Origin: Alkalihalobacterium sp048323755
Lineage (GTDB): Bacteria; Bacillota; Bacilli; Bacillales; Bacillaceae_F
Direction of reading: 5' to 3'
Assembly (NCBI RefSeq): GCF_048323755.1
Contig: NZ_JBLWFS010000034.1
Span: 1 to 35,745 of the forward strand
DNA: 35,745 nt
The translations under genes were made by a program, and so were the position numbers. This document shows positions 1 to 6,688 of this stretch, in pieces. How positions within the stretch are numbered: the first letter of the stretch is position 1; each line of letters opens with the position of its first letter. The notes under the pieces are model-generated. The model ran no database searches and had not been told where the DNA came from. It was given only the letters and a program-made list of their open reading frames with translations.

Positions 1-176
1 TGAATTCATCTAGCCATTATCCAGTTTTGAGAGAACCACTCTCAATTAAATAAGGATTTTCAGAAGCAAGAAGTTCAAGGAAGTGAAGTCCTGAGGAACG
101 GATCGTATCTAAATACGTGAGTACCGGAAGGGCAAAACTGACGAAGAAATTCTAAGCTTATCAAAATCCGTAAAGT
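1..176 (+). other. 23S-5S rRNA internal transcribed spacer
   Basis: This stretch resembles Bacillus 23S-5S spacers: near its start is a ...CCAGTTTTGAGAGAA... box followed by a short inverted repeat (TTGAGAG / CTCTCAA at about 27-46). The 23S gene itself must end just outside the window. From about 66 to 160 there is a compact structured block: AAGTTC near 70 and AAATTC near 147, with an inner hairpin CGTAT-CTAA-ATACG at about 105-118 flanked by CGG and CCG. It looks like an interspersed palindromic repeat placed within the spacer. No coding potential is seen. Confidence 0.8.
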
Positions 177-291
<115 letters not shown>

Positions 292-293
292 AC

Positions 294-324
294 AAAGCAC
301 AATCCAATTGGGTTGTGCTTTTTT
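294..324 (+). terminator. rRNA operon terminator
   Basis: A perfect hairpin AAAGCACAA...TTGTGCTTT with inner complementary bases (CCAATTGG) followed by six T. It directly follows the 5S gene. The same 31 bases recur at 780-810 as part of a longer 44-bp repeat. Confidence 0.95.
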
Positions 325-369
325 AATTTGACTTTATTGATTAAGGGTTGGGTAAATCACGATTTTTAT

Positions 370-556
370 GTATTAAGAGGACTCAGAAGCCCTTATTTGT
401 GAACAAAATACCCTTTTGGACGAATAAGGGCACTCACAGGCCCTTATTCCAAGAAATTTTTGTGAATATCAGATGATTTTAAGTAAATAAGAGCCTCTCA
501 GTGCTCCAAAGTCATAAAAACGATGATTATTGTATAAATAAGGGCATCTCAGACAC
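370..556. repeat. Four degenerate copies of an AATAAGGGC..CTCA motif
   Basis: A roughly 20-bp motif, consensus AATAAGRGCNNCTCAGN, occurs at about 370, 422, 485 and 536 (spacings 52, 63 and 51 bp). Copies 1 and 2 are each followed by its partial inverse CCCTTATT. The pattern (short, AT-rich, partly palindromic, irregular spacing) is that of an intergenic repeat family and not of a CRISPR, because the spacers themselves resemble each other. No gene is supported anywhere between the 5S terminator (324) and the amidase (1173). Confidence 0.55.
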
Positions 557-665
557 GCAAAAAACAGACATCCACATATACAAGTCATAGTACTTAGTAA
601 AAAACATATGGGAATGCAGCTTTAGGCAGCAAACGAGTGAAAGGGGCGATGTGATGCATCGCACC

Positions 666-776
666 TCCCCTGTGAGAGGAAACCTTTCTTTACGTAGAAC
701 AACATGAGGGCATCGAGGGTAAATCTTCATGGATCACATCCCCGTAGAAAAGAAAGGTTTAAGGGGCGTCGCTAGG
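666..776 (+). pseudogene. 5S rRNA 3'-end remnant split by a palindromic insert
   Basis: The 12-mer CCCCTGTGAGAG of the 5S gene recurs at 667-678, and the last ten bases of 5S (CGTCGCTAGG) recur at 767-776. In the intact gene these blocks are 5 nt apart; here they are separated by 88 nt. The insert carries AAACCTTTCTTT at 680-691 and its exact inverse AAAGAAAGGTTT at 749-760, giving an 81-bp element with 12-bp terminal inverted repeats. The observed facts are the repeats; that this is a 5S relic hit by a MITE-like element is inference. A further short hairpin, GCGATG-TGATG-CATCGC, lies just upstream near 648-664. Confidence 0.5.
680..760. mobile_element. Possible 81-bp MITE-like element with 12-bp inverted ends
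   Basis: Ends are AAACCTTTCTTT (680-691) and its exact inverse complement (749-760), flanked by G-rich bases. There is no coding capacity and no clear target duplication: GG precedes it and AAGGGG follows. It sits inside what looks like a broken 5S 3' end. It may equally be a simple hairpin that arose by local duplication. Confidence 0.35.
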
Positions 777-810
777 CACAAAGCACAATCCAATTGGGTT
801 GTGCTTTTTT
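767..810 (+). repeat. Second copy of 5S 3' end plus terminator (44 bp, exact)
   Basis: These 44 bases are identical to 281-324, covering the last 11 bases of 5S, a 2-nt gap, the terminator stem-loop and its T-run. The copies are 486 bp apart in the same orientation, so the intervening DNA is flanked by direct repeats. The copy should still act as a terminator. Confidence 0.9.
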
Positions 811-1130
811 GGCTGTTACAAGGCTTAACTATATTTAAGTGCAGCAGTAATGGATTTACTGGTTTATGTCGAGAAATCGGTAAATCGAAAAAGTTGAATG
901 AAAACTCGGCAAAGTTAAAAATAAATTGAATTAAGTTAAAAATAAAATTGAGCCAAGTCTGAAAAAATAGCAAACTGCAAAATAAGCCAATTAACAAAGC
1001 TAAATGCAAAAACCTTCGAGTAATAAATTTGAGGAAGTAAGCCACTTACCAGGATTACCTTTGAACATGGACGATCAAAACTATCATTAGGTGCCGTTGT
1101 ATTTTTATTAAACAAACATAGAAAATATTA
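811..1130. other. AT-rich intergenic DNA, no gene seen
   Basis: This stretch holds no open frame with a plausible ribosome site. It has a low-complexity purine-rich part with the 14-mer AAGTTAAAAATAAA repeated at 912 and 933 (21-bp period), again suggesting slippage or an old repeat. Nothing else could be supported. Confidence 0.5.
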
Positions 1131-1136
1131 GGAGTT

Positions 1137-1163
1137 TTGATATAATACTTAGGTATCATATAA
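1137..1163 (+). promoter_or_regulatory. Candidate promoter for the amidase gene
   Basis: TTGATA at 1137-1142 and TATAAT at 1158-1163 are separated by 15 bp, a little short of the usual 17. A second TATAAT overlaps the upstream box at 1141-1146 but has no good -35. The start codon follows 10 bp after the -10 box, so the transcript would be almost leaderless; treat it as tentative. Confidence 0.35.
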
Positions 1164-1172
1164 TATTGTTAG

Positions 1173-1910
1173 GTGGTAATTATCGTAAGAAACTTAGGAA
1201 TAAATATACTTATTGTAACTTTATTTTTAATAGGATGCACAACAGCTGAAAAATCCCAAATGATCGGAAAAGACACATTGCAAGTAATGCAAGAACATTC
1301 GAAGATAGAGAAAAAGGATTTGATGCTTCAGTCGGAGGAGACAAGAAGAAACGATATCGATTCCGTAGATTATCTTTTACCACTGGAAAACTCAAAACCG
1401 CGGACGGAGGCAATCACCCATGTCATGGTTCATTTTATAAGCAATGCTGCGAGAAATCCAGAAGATCCTTATAATACTAATGATATCTATTCCATTTTTG
1501 AGGAATATGGTGTGTCAGCACATTATATGATTGGAAGAGATGGGACAGTGTTTCGGCTCGTATCAGAAGATCGTGTCGCTTATCATGCTGGGGCAGGAGA
1601 ACTTGAAGGTTACCCTGACTATAAGGACAGTTTAAATGAATTTTCTATAGGTATAGAACTCCTTGCTATCGGCACCAGGGAAGAGATGTTTCCTGCTATA
1701 CCAGTACGTGTCTACAATGTAATAGATCCAAGATTAGTAGGCTATACAGATGAACAATACGAATCGCTTAACGTTTTATTGGATGATATTTTCCAGAGAA
1801 ACCCATCAATAATTAGAGATAGAAATCATGTGATTGGGCATGATGAATACGCACCTGGTAGAAAAGCTGATCCAGGGTCATTATTTGATTGGTCTAAACT
1901 CGGTTTATAG
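1173..1910 (+). CDS. N-acetylmuramoyl-L-alanine amidase (Amidase_2), lipoprotein
   Basis: 245 aa. Family 2 amidases are zinc enzymes that cut the bond between N-acetylmuramic acid and L-alanine in peptidoglycan. Visible residues: zinc ligands His87 (in VMVHF), His223 (in VIGHDEY) and Asp233 (in RKADPG), with Glu162 (in SIGIEL) and His138 (in YHAG) in the expected blocks. Residues 8-22 form a hydrophobic signal ending in a lipobox LIGC (Cys22), so the protein is probably anchored on the outside of the membrane; residues 23-78 are a charged linker. The GTG start is chosen because it keeps the signal peptide whole, but its ribosome site is poor. It stands alone, with no operon partner. It may act in wall turnover; a phage endolysin origin is less likely given the lipobox. 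Confidence 0.9.
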   Translation: MVIIVRNLGINILIVTLFLIGCTTAEKSQMIGKDTLQVMQEHSKIEKKDLMLQSEETRRNDIDSVDYLLPLENSKPRTEAITHVMVHFISNAARNPEDPYNTNDIYSIFEEYGVSAHYMIGRDGTVFRLVSEDRVAYHAGAGELEGYPDYKDSLNEFSIGIELLAIGTREEMFPAIPVRVYNVIDPRLVGYTDEQYESLNVLLDDIFQRNPSIIRDRNHVIGHDEYAPGRKADPGSLFDWSKLGL

Positions 1911-1997
1911 TTAACTTTTTATGCAATTTCATGGGCCTTTAGGTTAAATACAAACGGTTACCTACATGGTATAAATTGGCTCTAATGAGTTTGCAGC

Positions 1998-2132
1998 TCA
2001 GTCAGCCTTTTCAGCTTTTTCATCTTTAGAATGTTTTTGAAACAACCCGTATTCCTCAAAATTAGACTGCAGTTTGGTTTTCTGAAAACCAGACAAAAAG
2101 AGAAGAACACTAAAAATAATAAATACACGCAT
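1998..2132 (-). CDS. Hypothetical 44-aa peptide with N-terminal signal/TM segment
   Basis: A short frame with an ideal ribosome site: AGGAGGT, 7 nt, then ATG. The product begins MRVFIIFSVLLFLSG, a typical short positively charged start followed by a 12-residue hydrophobic stretch. The remaining 28 residues are polar, and the C-terminus is rich in Lys, Glu, Asp and Ala (KDEKAEKAD). No lipobox cysteine is present. It lies downstream of phnE, on the same strand, beyond a strong hairpin, so it may be independently transcribed. I do not recognise a family. It could be a small secreted or membrane peptide, or the relic of a longer gene; the quality of the ribosome site is the main support. Confidence 0.5.
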   Translation of the reverse strand: MRVFIIFSVLLFLSGFQKTKLQSNFEEYGLFQKHSKDEKAEKAD

Positions 2133-2139
2133 GAGAAAA

Positions 2140-2167
2140 ACCTCCTATTGTATAAAATGCAGGAGGT
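2140..2167 (-). promoter_or_regulatory. Inverted repeat covering the ribosome site of the 44-aa ORF
   Basis: The Shine-Dalgarno on the minus strand (AGGAGGT) has a perfect 7-base complement (ACCTCCT) 14 nt upstream, so an RNA covering both would pair and hide the ribosome site. The loop contains TATACA, a possible -10 box; if that promoter is used, the transcript would start inside the SD and the palindrome would be better explained as a DNA operator. Both readings are inference. Confidence 0.4.
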
Positions 2168-2225
2168 AGCCGTCTGGTTACATCTTGTAATAAAAATTCG
2201 CAGGATAAAGGTTGTTAAACGAAGT

Positions 2226-2254
2226 AGAGTAAGGAACGTATCCTTACTCTTTTT
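2226..2254. terminator. Strong hairpin downstream of phnE
   Basis: A perfect 10-bp stem AGAGTAAGGA / TCCTTACTCT with a 5-nt loop. The T-run (TTTTT, ending at 2254) follows on the + strand. On the minus strand, where phnE ends at 2259, the hairpin is in the right place but the tail is only weakly T-rich. It probably ends the phn operon and also stops reads from the left. Confidence 0.7.
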
Positions 2255-2258
2255 AGGC

Positions 2259-3074
2259 TTATATGACTTTTTTTCGAATAGCCGTTGAGATTTGTTCTAC
2301 CGCAATAACGATGATTAAAATTAATATGATTATCATTAATGCTTCATCAAACCGTCTTAGTGACATCGCTGTATTTAATTCGACCCCGATACCACCAGCA
2401 CCGACAAGACCTAAGATCACAGCAGATCGAATGGCTTTTTCAACTGCATACAAGCTTGTACCGACAAAGGAAGGGAAGCCTATCGGAATAACGGATCCTG
2501 CAATGATACCAAATCTAGAAGCTCCTGTTGATTCCAGCGCTTGAGAAGGACCTTTGTCTATTTCTTCTATTCGTTCTGAGAAAAAGCGAGCACAGAAGCC
2601 GATGGTATCAACAGCAATTGTTAGAATTCCTGCAAGTGGTCCAAGTCCAACTGAGATAACAAAAATTAACGCCCAAATTAAATCAGGAATGGTACGTAAC
2701 ATTGAGACAATACTACGTACAGCAGATCGAATGACAGGATGTGGACTAGTGTTCGTAGCGGCTAGGACTGCTATTGGTAAGCTAAGCACAACTCCAATAG
2801 CCGTACCGACTAAAGCAATCTCAAACGTTTCTAGAATTCTTTGCATAATCGGTCCAATACGAGAGGCATCTGGAGGAAAAGCACTTCCAACGAATTTCCC
2901 CATATTGAGTACACCGTTACCTAAACGGTCGAGTGTTATGTTTGCGTTATTAACAGCCATGATGATAAATGAGAAGAAGATGACCCAACCAATCCAGGAA
3001 AGGAGTGAAGGCTTTTTAAAGCGCTTTGGCATTTGTTCATTTAGCTTCTTGTTTGAATTTATTTTATTATGCAC
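2259..3074 (-). CDS. phnE: Phosphonate-type ABC transporter permease (PhnE family)
   Basis: 271 aa from a GTG start. It is the membrane channel subunit of an importer for phosphonates or related oxyanions. About six hydrophobic segments are visible, and the C-terminal half carries the coupling loop typical of binding-protein-dependent permeases (EIDKGPSQALESTGASRFG, then P-rich IPIGFPSF), which contacts the ATPase. The GTG at 3074 overlaps the phnC stop by 8 bp and has GGAG 9 nt upstream; a longer ATG frame from 3128 would intrude 62 bp into phnC and has no ribosome site. Third gene of the phnD-phnC-phnE unit. Only one permease gene is present, consistent with a homodimeric channel. Confidence 0.92.
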   Translation of the reverse strand: MHNKINSNKKLNEQMPKRFKKPSLLSWIGWVIFFSFIIMAVNNANITLDRLGNGVLNMGKFVGSAFPPDASRIGPIMQRILETFEIALVGTAIGVVLSLPIAVLAATNTSPHPVIRSAVRSIVSMLRTIPDLIWALIFVISVGLGPLAGILTIAVDTIGFCARFFSERIEEIDKGPSQALESTGASRFGIIAGSVIPIGFPSFVGTSLYAVEKAIRSAVILGLVGAGGIGVELNTAMSLRRFDEALMIIILILIIVIAVEQISTAIRKKVI

Positions 3075-3849
3075 CTGCTTTTTCTCCTTCCACTTCGGCA
3101 AAGTCTTCTTGATGATATAATGTATCAAGGAAGGCTCGATCCAGCTTTTTCACACTTTCATCGACAATCAGATTTCCTTTTTTTAATGCGATAATTCGAT
3201 CACCGTATTCCATTGCAATGTCCATCTGGTGTAGGATGGATACAACAGATAATCCACGTTCTTGAACGATCTCCCAAAGTAAGTCCATTACTTCACGACC
3301 GGCTTTAGGATCAAGACTAGCAATCGGTTCATCGGCTAAAACAATTTCCGGATCTTGCATCAACATGCGAGCAATGGCAACCCGTTGTTGTTGCCCTCCA
3401 GACAGTTGATCAGCACGACGCTTAGCAAAGTGTGCTAACCCTACACGGTCTAAACAATCCATCGCTTTCATGCGAAGTTCTTCGGAAGCAAATGGTGCAA
3501 ATGTATGAAAGGAGGTCTTCGTATGACCTAACGCACCAAATAGAACGTTTTGAAACACGCTTAAATTATTAATTAAATTAAAATGTTGAAATACCATCCC
3601 TACTTTTTTTCTAATAGGACGAAGTTTGCTTTTTGAAAGCTTAGTAATGTCGGTTTCATCAATAATTATGTTTCCTGAGGTTGGTTTTTCAAAGCTAGTA
3701 ATGCAACGGAATAAAGTAGACTTCCCAGAGCCGTTGTGCCCTAAGAGCACAACGCCTTCTCCAGGATTAACTTTAAAGCTGACATTATTTAGAGCTTTTG
3801 TGCCATCAGGATAAACTTTAGTTAAGTTGTATACCTCCAACGAAATCAT
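3067..3849 (-). CDS. phnC: Phosphonate-type ABC transporter ATP-binding protein (PhnC family)
   Basis: 260 aa. It is the cytoplasmic ATPase that powers uptake. Motifs in order: Walker A GHNGSGKST (37-45), Q-loop VFQ (Gln88), signature LSGGQQQRVAIAR (149-161), Walker B IVLADEP with catalytic Glu174, and the H-loop in SILHQMD. The ATG at 3849 is preceded by AGGAGG with 7-nt spacing, which decides against an in-frame ATG 39 bp further upstream that lies inside the phnD stop region. It lies 16 bp after phnD and overlaps phnE. PhnC-family ATPases serve phosphonate, phosphite and a few other importers, so the substrate cannot be read from this subunit. Confidence 0.94.
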   Translation of the reverse strand: MISLEVYNLTKVYPDGTKALNNVSFKVNPGEGVVLLGHNGSGKSTLFRCITSFEKPTSGNIIIDETDITKLSKSKLRPIRKKVGMVFQHFNLINNLSVFQNVLFGALGHTKTSFHTFAPFASEELRMKAMDCLDRVGLAHFAKRRADQLSGGQQQRVAIARMLMQDPEIVLADEPIASLDPKAGREVMDLLWEIVQERGLSVVSILHQMDIAMEYGDRIIALKKGNLIVDESVKKLDRAFLDTLYHQEDFAEVEGEKAGA

Positions 3850-3865
3850 TTTAGCCCTCCTAAAT

Positions 3866-4798
3866 TTATAGCTCAATTCCAAGTACACGATATGTCTCGC
3901 GCATTAAGTCATAATCAGCATCGGTAATGGGTACGATTTTGGCCGTATTATACTTTTTGTTATCTTCACTAAATAAAATGGCTTCTAAAATTTCATCTTG
4001 ATGCTCGAGTAAAATACGAGCAAATTCAGTACGGAAGCTTTCTGGAAGCTCACCGCTAGCTACGAAAGGATCTTGTGGAAGTGGAGGTCCTTCTAACAGA
4101 ATACGGTATTGCCCTTCACCATCTTCTTCAACCATCTTTGCAAAGTCACGAACGCCTGTAGCTAAAGCGTCAACATCACCGTTTTTGAAAGCATCAATAC
4201 GTGCATCGCCAAGAAGCATAATTTCTACATCGCGATCAAGGTCTAATCCCTCTTCAAGTAACATCGCACTCGGTCCAATATGCCCGCTAGTTGAACCTAC
4301 ATCTTTCATTGCTACCTTTTTGCCTTTTAAATCTTCAACTTCCTTCATGTCACTATCTTCGTGTACAATGACAACAGTATGGTATTGATCACGTTCTAAA
4401 GCAGCAAGTGGTTCTGCATCAGGTGAAGCAGATTTAATTTGTGCGTATTCCGAAGGCCCAGCTAAAATCATGTCAACTTGACCGTATTCCATCGCTGTAG
4501 CAGAAATAACACGATCAGATAAAGCAAAGAATTCAAACTCTACTTCAGTTAAATCTTCTAGTAATTCTTTGAATGGTCCAAACTGACGTTGTAATTCTTC
4601 TAAACCTTCAATACCTGTAACAGCGAAGCGAACTTTCTCCGGCCAATCCGCACGCTCATCTTGAACCTCTGATGAATTACTGTCTGTATTTGTGCCAGCT
4701 GTTTCAGTTTGTGGTGTAGCCGTGTCTTTGCTGCCACATGCAACTAAAAAAACAATACTAAGAATGATAAGGCCGATAAAACGTAAAGAATGTTTCAT
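3866..4798 (-). CDS. phnD: Phosphonate-type ABC transporter substrate-binding lipoprotein (PhnD family)
   Basis: 310 aa. It is the extracytoplasmic binding protein that captures the substrate and delivers it to PhnE. The signal peptide (residues 1-20) ends in the lipobox LVAC with Cys21 as the lipid anchor, followed by a Thr/Asn/Ser-rich linker and the two-lobed binding domain. DMILAGPSEYAQI and KKVAMKDVGSTSGHIGP are the regions expected to line the anion site (SxS/TSGH block). The ATG at 4798 has AGGAGG 11 nt upstream; a longer frame to 4882 has no such site. First gene of the operon, divergent from the PLP enzyme at 5015. No C-P lyase, phosphonatase or phosphite dehydrogenase gene is nearby, so the ligand may be phosphonate, phosphite or something different. 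Confidence 0.93.
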   Translation of the reverse strand: MKHSLRFIGLIILSIVFLVACGSKDTATPQTETAGTNTDSNSSEVQDERADWPEKVRFAVTGIEGLEELQRQFGPFKELLEDLTEVEFEFFALSDRVISATAMEYGQVDMILAGPSEYAQIKSASPDAEPLAALERDQYHTVVIVHEDSDMKEVEDLKGKKVAMKDVGSTSGHIGPSAMLLEEGLDLDRDVEIMLLGDARIDAFKNGDVDALATGVRDFAKMVEEDGEGQYRILLEGPPLPQDPFVASGELPESFRTEFARILLEHQDEILEAILFSEDNKKYNTAKIVPITDADYDLMRETYRVLGIEL

Positions 4799-4824
4799 AA
4801 GTTTAAATTCCTCCTGGGTTTTAT

Positions 4825-4866
4825 TAACAAAGCGTAAATTATGTTTTGATAATATTTGCTTTGTTA
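4825..4866. promoter_or_regulatory. Inverted repeat TAACAAAGC...GCTTTGTTA upstream of phnD
   Basis: A perfect 9-bp inverted repeat (4825-4833 and 4858-4866), with four more complementary bases inside (AAAT/ATTT), sits 27-68 bp upstream of the phnD start. A third copy of the half-site (CTTTGTTAAGC) lies near 4900. It may be an operator or a leader hairpin. No known consensus was recognised. Confidence 0.4.
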
Positions 4867-4935
4867 TGAATTTGTTTGACAATGATTACTATACCGTCTC
4901 TTTGTTAAGCCATTGTTTTGCTAATATCAATTTGT

Positions 4936-4971
4936 GTTAAGAAATCGTTAAAACTGTTAAGATGGAGTTAA
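4936..4971. promoter_or_regulatory. Four phased GTTAA repeats upstream of the PLP enzyme gene
   Basis: GTTAA occurs at 4936, 4947, 4956 and 4967, i.e. at 11-, 9- and 11-bp steps, close to one DNA turn each. The array ends 44 bp before the ATG and overlaps the region where the + strand promoter must lie (TTGTGT at 4933 is a possible -35). Same-face tandem half-sites often mark an activator or repressor site, but the factor is unknown. Confidence 0.4.
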
Positions 4972-5014
4972 CAAAATTTACAAAAGAAAAGAATCAATAA
5001 AGGTGGAGTCATAG

Positions 5015-6157
5015 ATGGGGCAACGATTTAATACGAGGACTGTACATTTCCAGTCAAAAGATGTAGCGAGAAATATGAGTAAAGCTCAACCGATTTATCA
5101 AACATCAGCGTTTACTTTTAAGGATCTAGAAGATATGGAAAGTTTCTATCAGGGAGAAAAGGAATTTCTTTATTCTCGATTTGGTAATCCAAACACAGAG
5201 GACTTAGGAAAAGGTGTAGCGGCTATCGAAGAGGCTGAGGACGGTGTAGCTACTTCTTCTGGAATGTCGGCAATACTGGCTGGAATATTAGCTGTTGTTA
5301 AACCAGGAGAGCATATTGTGGCTTCAGAAGATTTATATGGAGGCACTTATCAATTATTAGCGGTTGAATTACATAACCTAGGTATTGAAGTAAGTTTTTT
5401 ATCATTTGAAGACATTGAAGAGGTCAAAAGTGCGATCTTACCTACTACTAAGTTAATTTATACAGAATCTGTAACTAATCCGTTATTACGTGTAGAGAAC
5501 TTAAAAATGGTTAAAGTAATTGCAGACGAGTTTGATTTAATTACAATGATCGATAATACATTTGCAACTCCTTATCTTTTACAGCCAACAACGTTTGGAG
5601 CAGACCTTGTCATTCATAGTGCAACCAAATATATCGGTGGTCATAGCGATGTGACAGCTGGAGTATTAGTAGGTAAAAAAGAATTGATTGAAATAGCTAG
5701 AGGCAAAGTTGTAAGTTTAGGATGTAATTTAAGTCCATTTGAAGCGTGGTTAGCATGTCGTGGATTAAAGACTTTAAGCATTCGCATGGAACGGCAGTCC
5801 AGAAATGCTTTTGCTTTAGCCAATGCGTTAAAGACCAATGGAGGAGTATCAAAAGTGTATTACCCTCAAGACCTTTCGGCAAAGGGTAACGGGGCAATGG
5901 TTTCTATAGAATTGGACCAAACTGTAAATGTAGAGCACTTCTTCAAATCATTAGGATGGATTAAAATTGCGCCTACATTAGCGGGTGTGGAAACAACGGT
6001 TTCGTATCCGATTCGAACTTCGCATCGAACCATTCCTGATGTAACTCGTGAGAAGCTTGGAATTACAGAAGGACTTGTCCGTATATCGGTCGGTATTGAA
6101 GATGAATTAGATATCATTGAAACATTTGAAAATGCTATTGCCAAGGCTAAAGGCTAA
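5015..6157 (+). CDS. PLP-dependent trans-sulfuration enzyme (cystathionine gamma-lyase/synthase family)
   Basis: 380 aa, normal family length. These enzymes make or break cystathionine, or release thiol from methionine, using pyridoxal phosphate. Lys205 in SATKYIGGHSD binds the cofactor; Asp180 (MIDNTF) contacts its ring nitrogen; SSGMSA (81-86) and Tyr53/Arg55 from LYSRFGNPN hold its phosphate; Tyr108 (DLYGG) stacks on the ring. The C-terminal RISVGIED block carries the substrate-carboxylate Arg. The ribosome site AAGGTGG precedes the ATG. It is divergent from phnDCE and ends at a hairpin terminator. No SAM riboswitch or T-box is seen in the 216-bp leader. Family members with lyase, synthase and methionine gamma-lyase activity are too alike to separate by eye. 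Confidence 0.92.
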   Translation: MGQRFNTRTVHFQSKDVARNMSKAQPIYQTSAFTFKDLEDMESFYQGEKEFLYSRFGNPNTEDLGKGVAAIEEAEDGVATSSGMSAILAGILAVVKPGEHIVASEDLYGGTYQLLAVELHNLGIEVSFLSFEDIEEVKSAILPTTKLIYTESVTNPLLRVENLKMVKVIADEFDLITMIDNTFATPYLLQPTTFGADLVIHSATKYIGGHSDVTAGVLVGKKELIEIARGKVVSLGCNLSPFEAWLACRGLKTLSIRMERQSRNAFALANALKTNGGVSKVYYPQDLSAKGNGAMVSIELDQTVNVEHFFKSLGWIKIAPTLAGVETTVSYPIRTSHRTIPDVTREKLGITEGLVRISVGIEDELDIIETFENAIAKAKG

Positions 6158-6162
6158 TCGAG

Positions 6163-6192
6163 AAGAGGCTGAAAGTTAGCCTCTTTATCTTT
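6163..6192 (+). terminator. Terminator after the PLP enzyme gene
   Basis: Stem AGAGGCT / AGCCTCT with a 7-nt loop and a T-rich tail (TTTATCTTTATTT), starting 6 bp after the stop codon. Confidence 0.85.
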
Positions 6193-6295
6193 ATTTGATA
6201 ATTTAATGTTTAGACAGCCAAAAAGTTGGCTATGCTATTTGTACAGGGTTAAGTAACTTCATCAAGTATCTTAACGTAAAAAAAATTAATGTTTC

Positions 6296-6329
6296 TTGCA
6301 TAAAGAAATAACATGTGGTAAACTATAAT
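6296..6329 (+). promoter_or_regulatory. Candidate promoter for the tRNA-fMet gene
   Basis: TTGCAT at 6296-6301 is followed after 17 bp by TAAACT (with upstream TGTGG, an extended -10 pattern), and a perfect TATAAT lies at 6324-6329 but at 22-bp spacing. Which -10 is used is unclear. A promoter is needed here because the tRNA is separated from the rRNA operon by about 6 kb. Confidence 0.5.
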
Positions 6330-6440
6330 AACTGTTGGTAGCAAGCATTACATCAGTGAAGCAACTTAAACAGAAGCGTCAGTAGAAGAGGAAACGACGA
6401 CCTCTTTAGAAAAAGCATCGTCCAATTACTTTCATAACGT

Positions 6441-6517
<77 letters not shown>

Positions 6518-6630
6518 AATAATTACCGCATCTACGTTGAATAAACAACCTGAAAGGTAATATAAGTAGTACTTGAAGAGTTTATGACTTACATAAAAAG
6601 AACGATACAAATTTTAAATCAACAGAAACT

Positions 6631-6661
6631 CCTTAGGATGTCAGTCCTAAGGTTTTTTTTT
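6631..6661 (+). terminator. tRNA-fMet terminator
   Basis: Perfect stem CCTTAGGA / TCCTAAGG, 6-nt loop and eight or more T. It lies between the tRNA and thiL. The 113 bp between the tRNA and this hairpin contain no second tRNA. Confidence 0.92.
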
Positions 6662-6688
6662 CTGTGATTAACAAAAGGGTGAAACTTC

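Noticed and set aside
370..556. CRISPR array
   Set aside because: Repeats are inexact, spacings irregular, spacers similar to each other, and no cas gene is nearby.
527..1045. Several 60-100 codon frames on both strands between 5S and the amidase
   Set aside because: No ribosome sites, atypical composition, and they run through terminator and 5S-remnant sequence.
2031..2288. 85-codon frame on the + strand
   Set aside because: No ribosome site; it is antisense to the better supported 44-codon gene and crosses a strong terminator hairpin.
2554..3120. 188-codon frame on the + strand opposite phnE
   Set aside because: Antisense shadow of a clearly conserved permease gene.
4799..5014. Possible SAM riboswitch or T-box before the PLP enzyme
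   Set aside because: No S-box core, no T-box sequence or tRNA-specifier stem can be found in the 216-bp region.
6518..6630. A second tRNA (Asp, as in B. subtilis) after tRNA-fMet
   Set aside because: No cloverleaf or T-loop consensus seen before the terminator.
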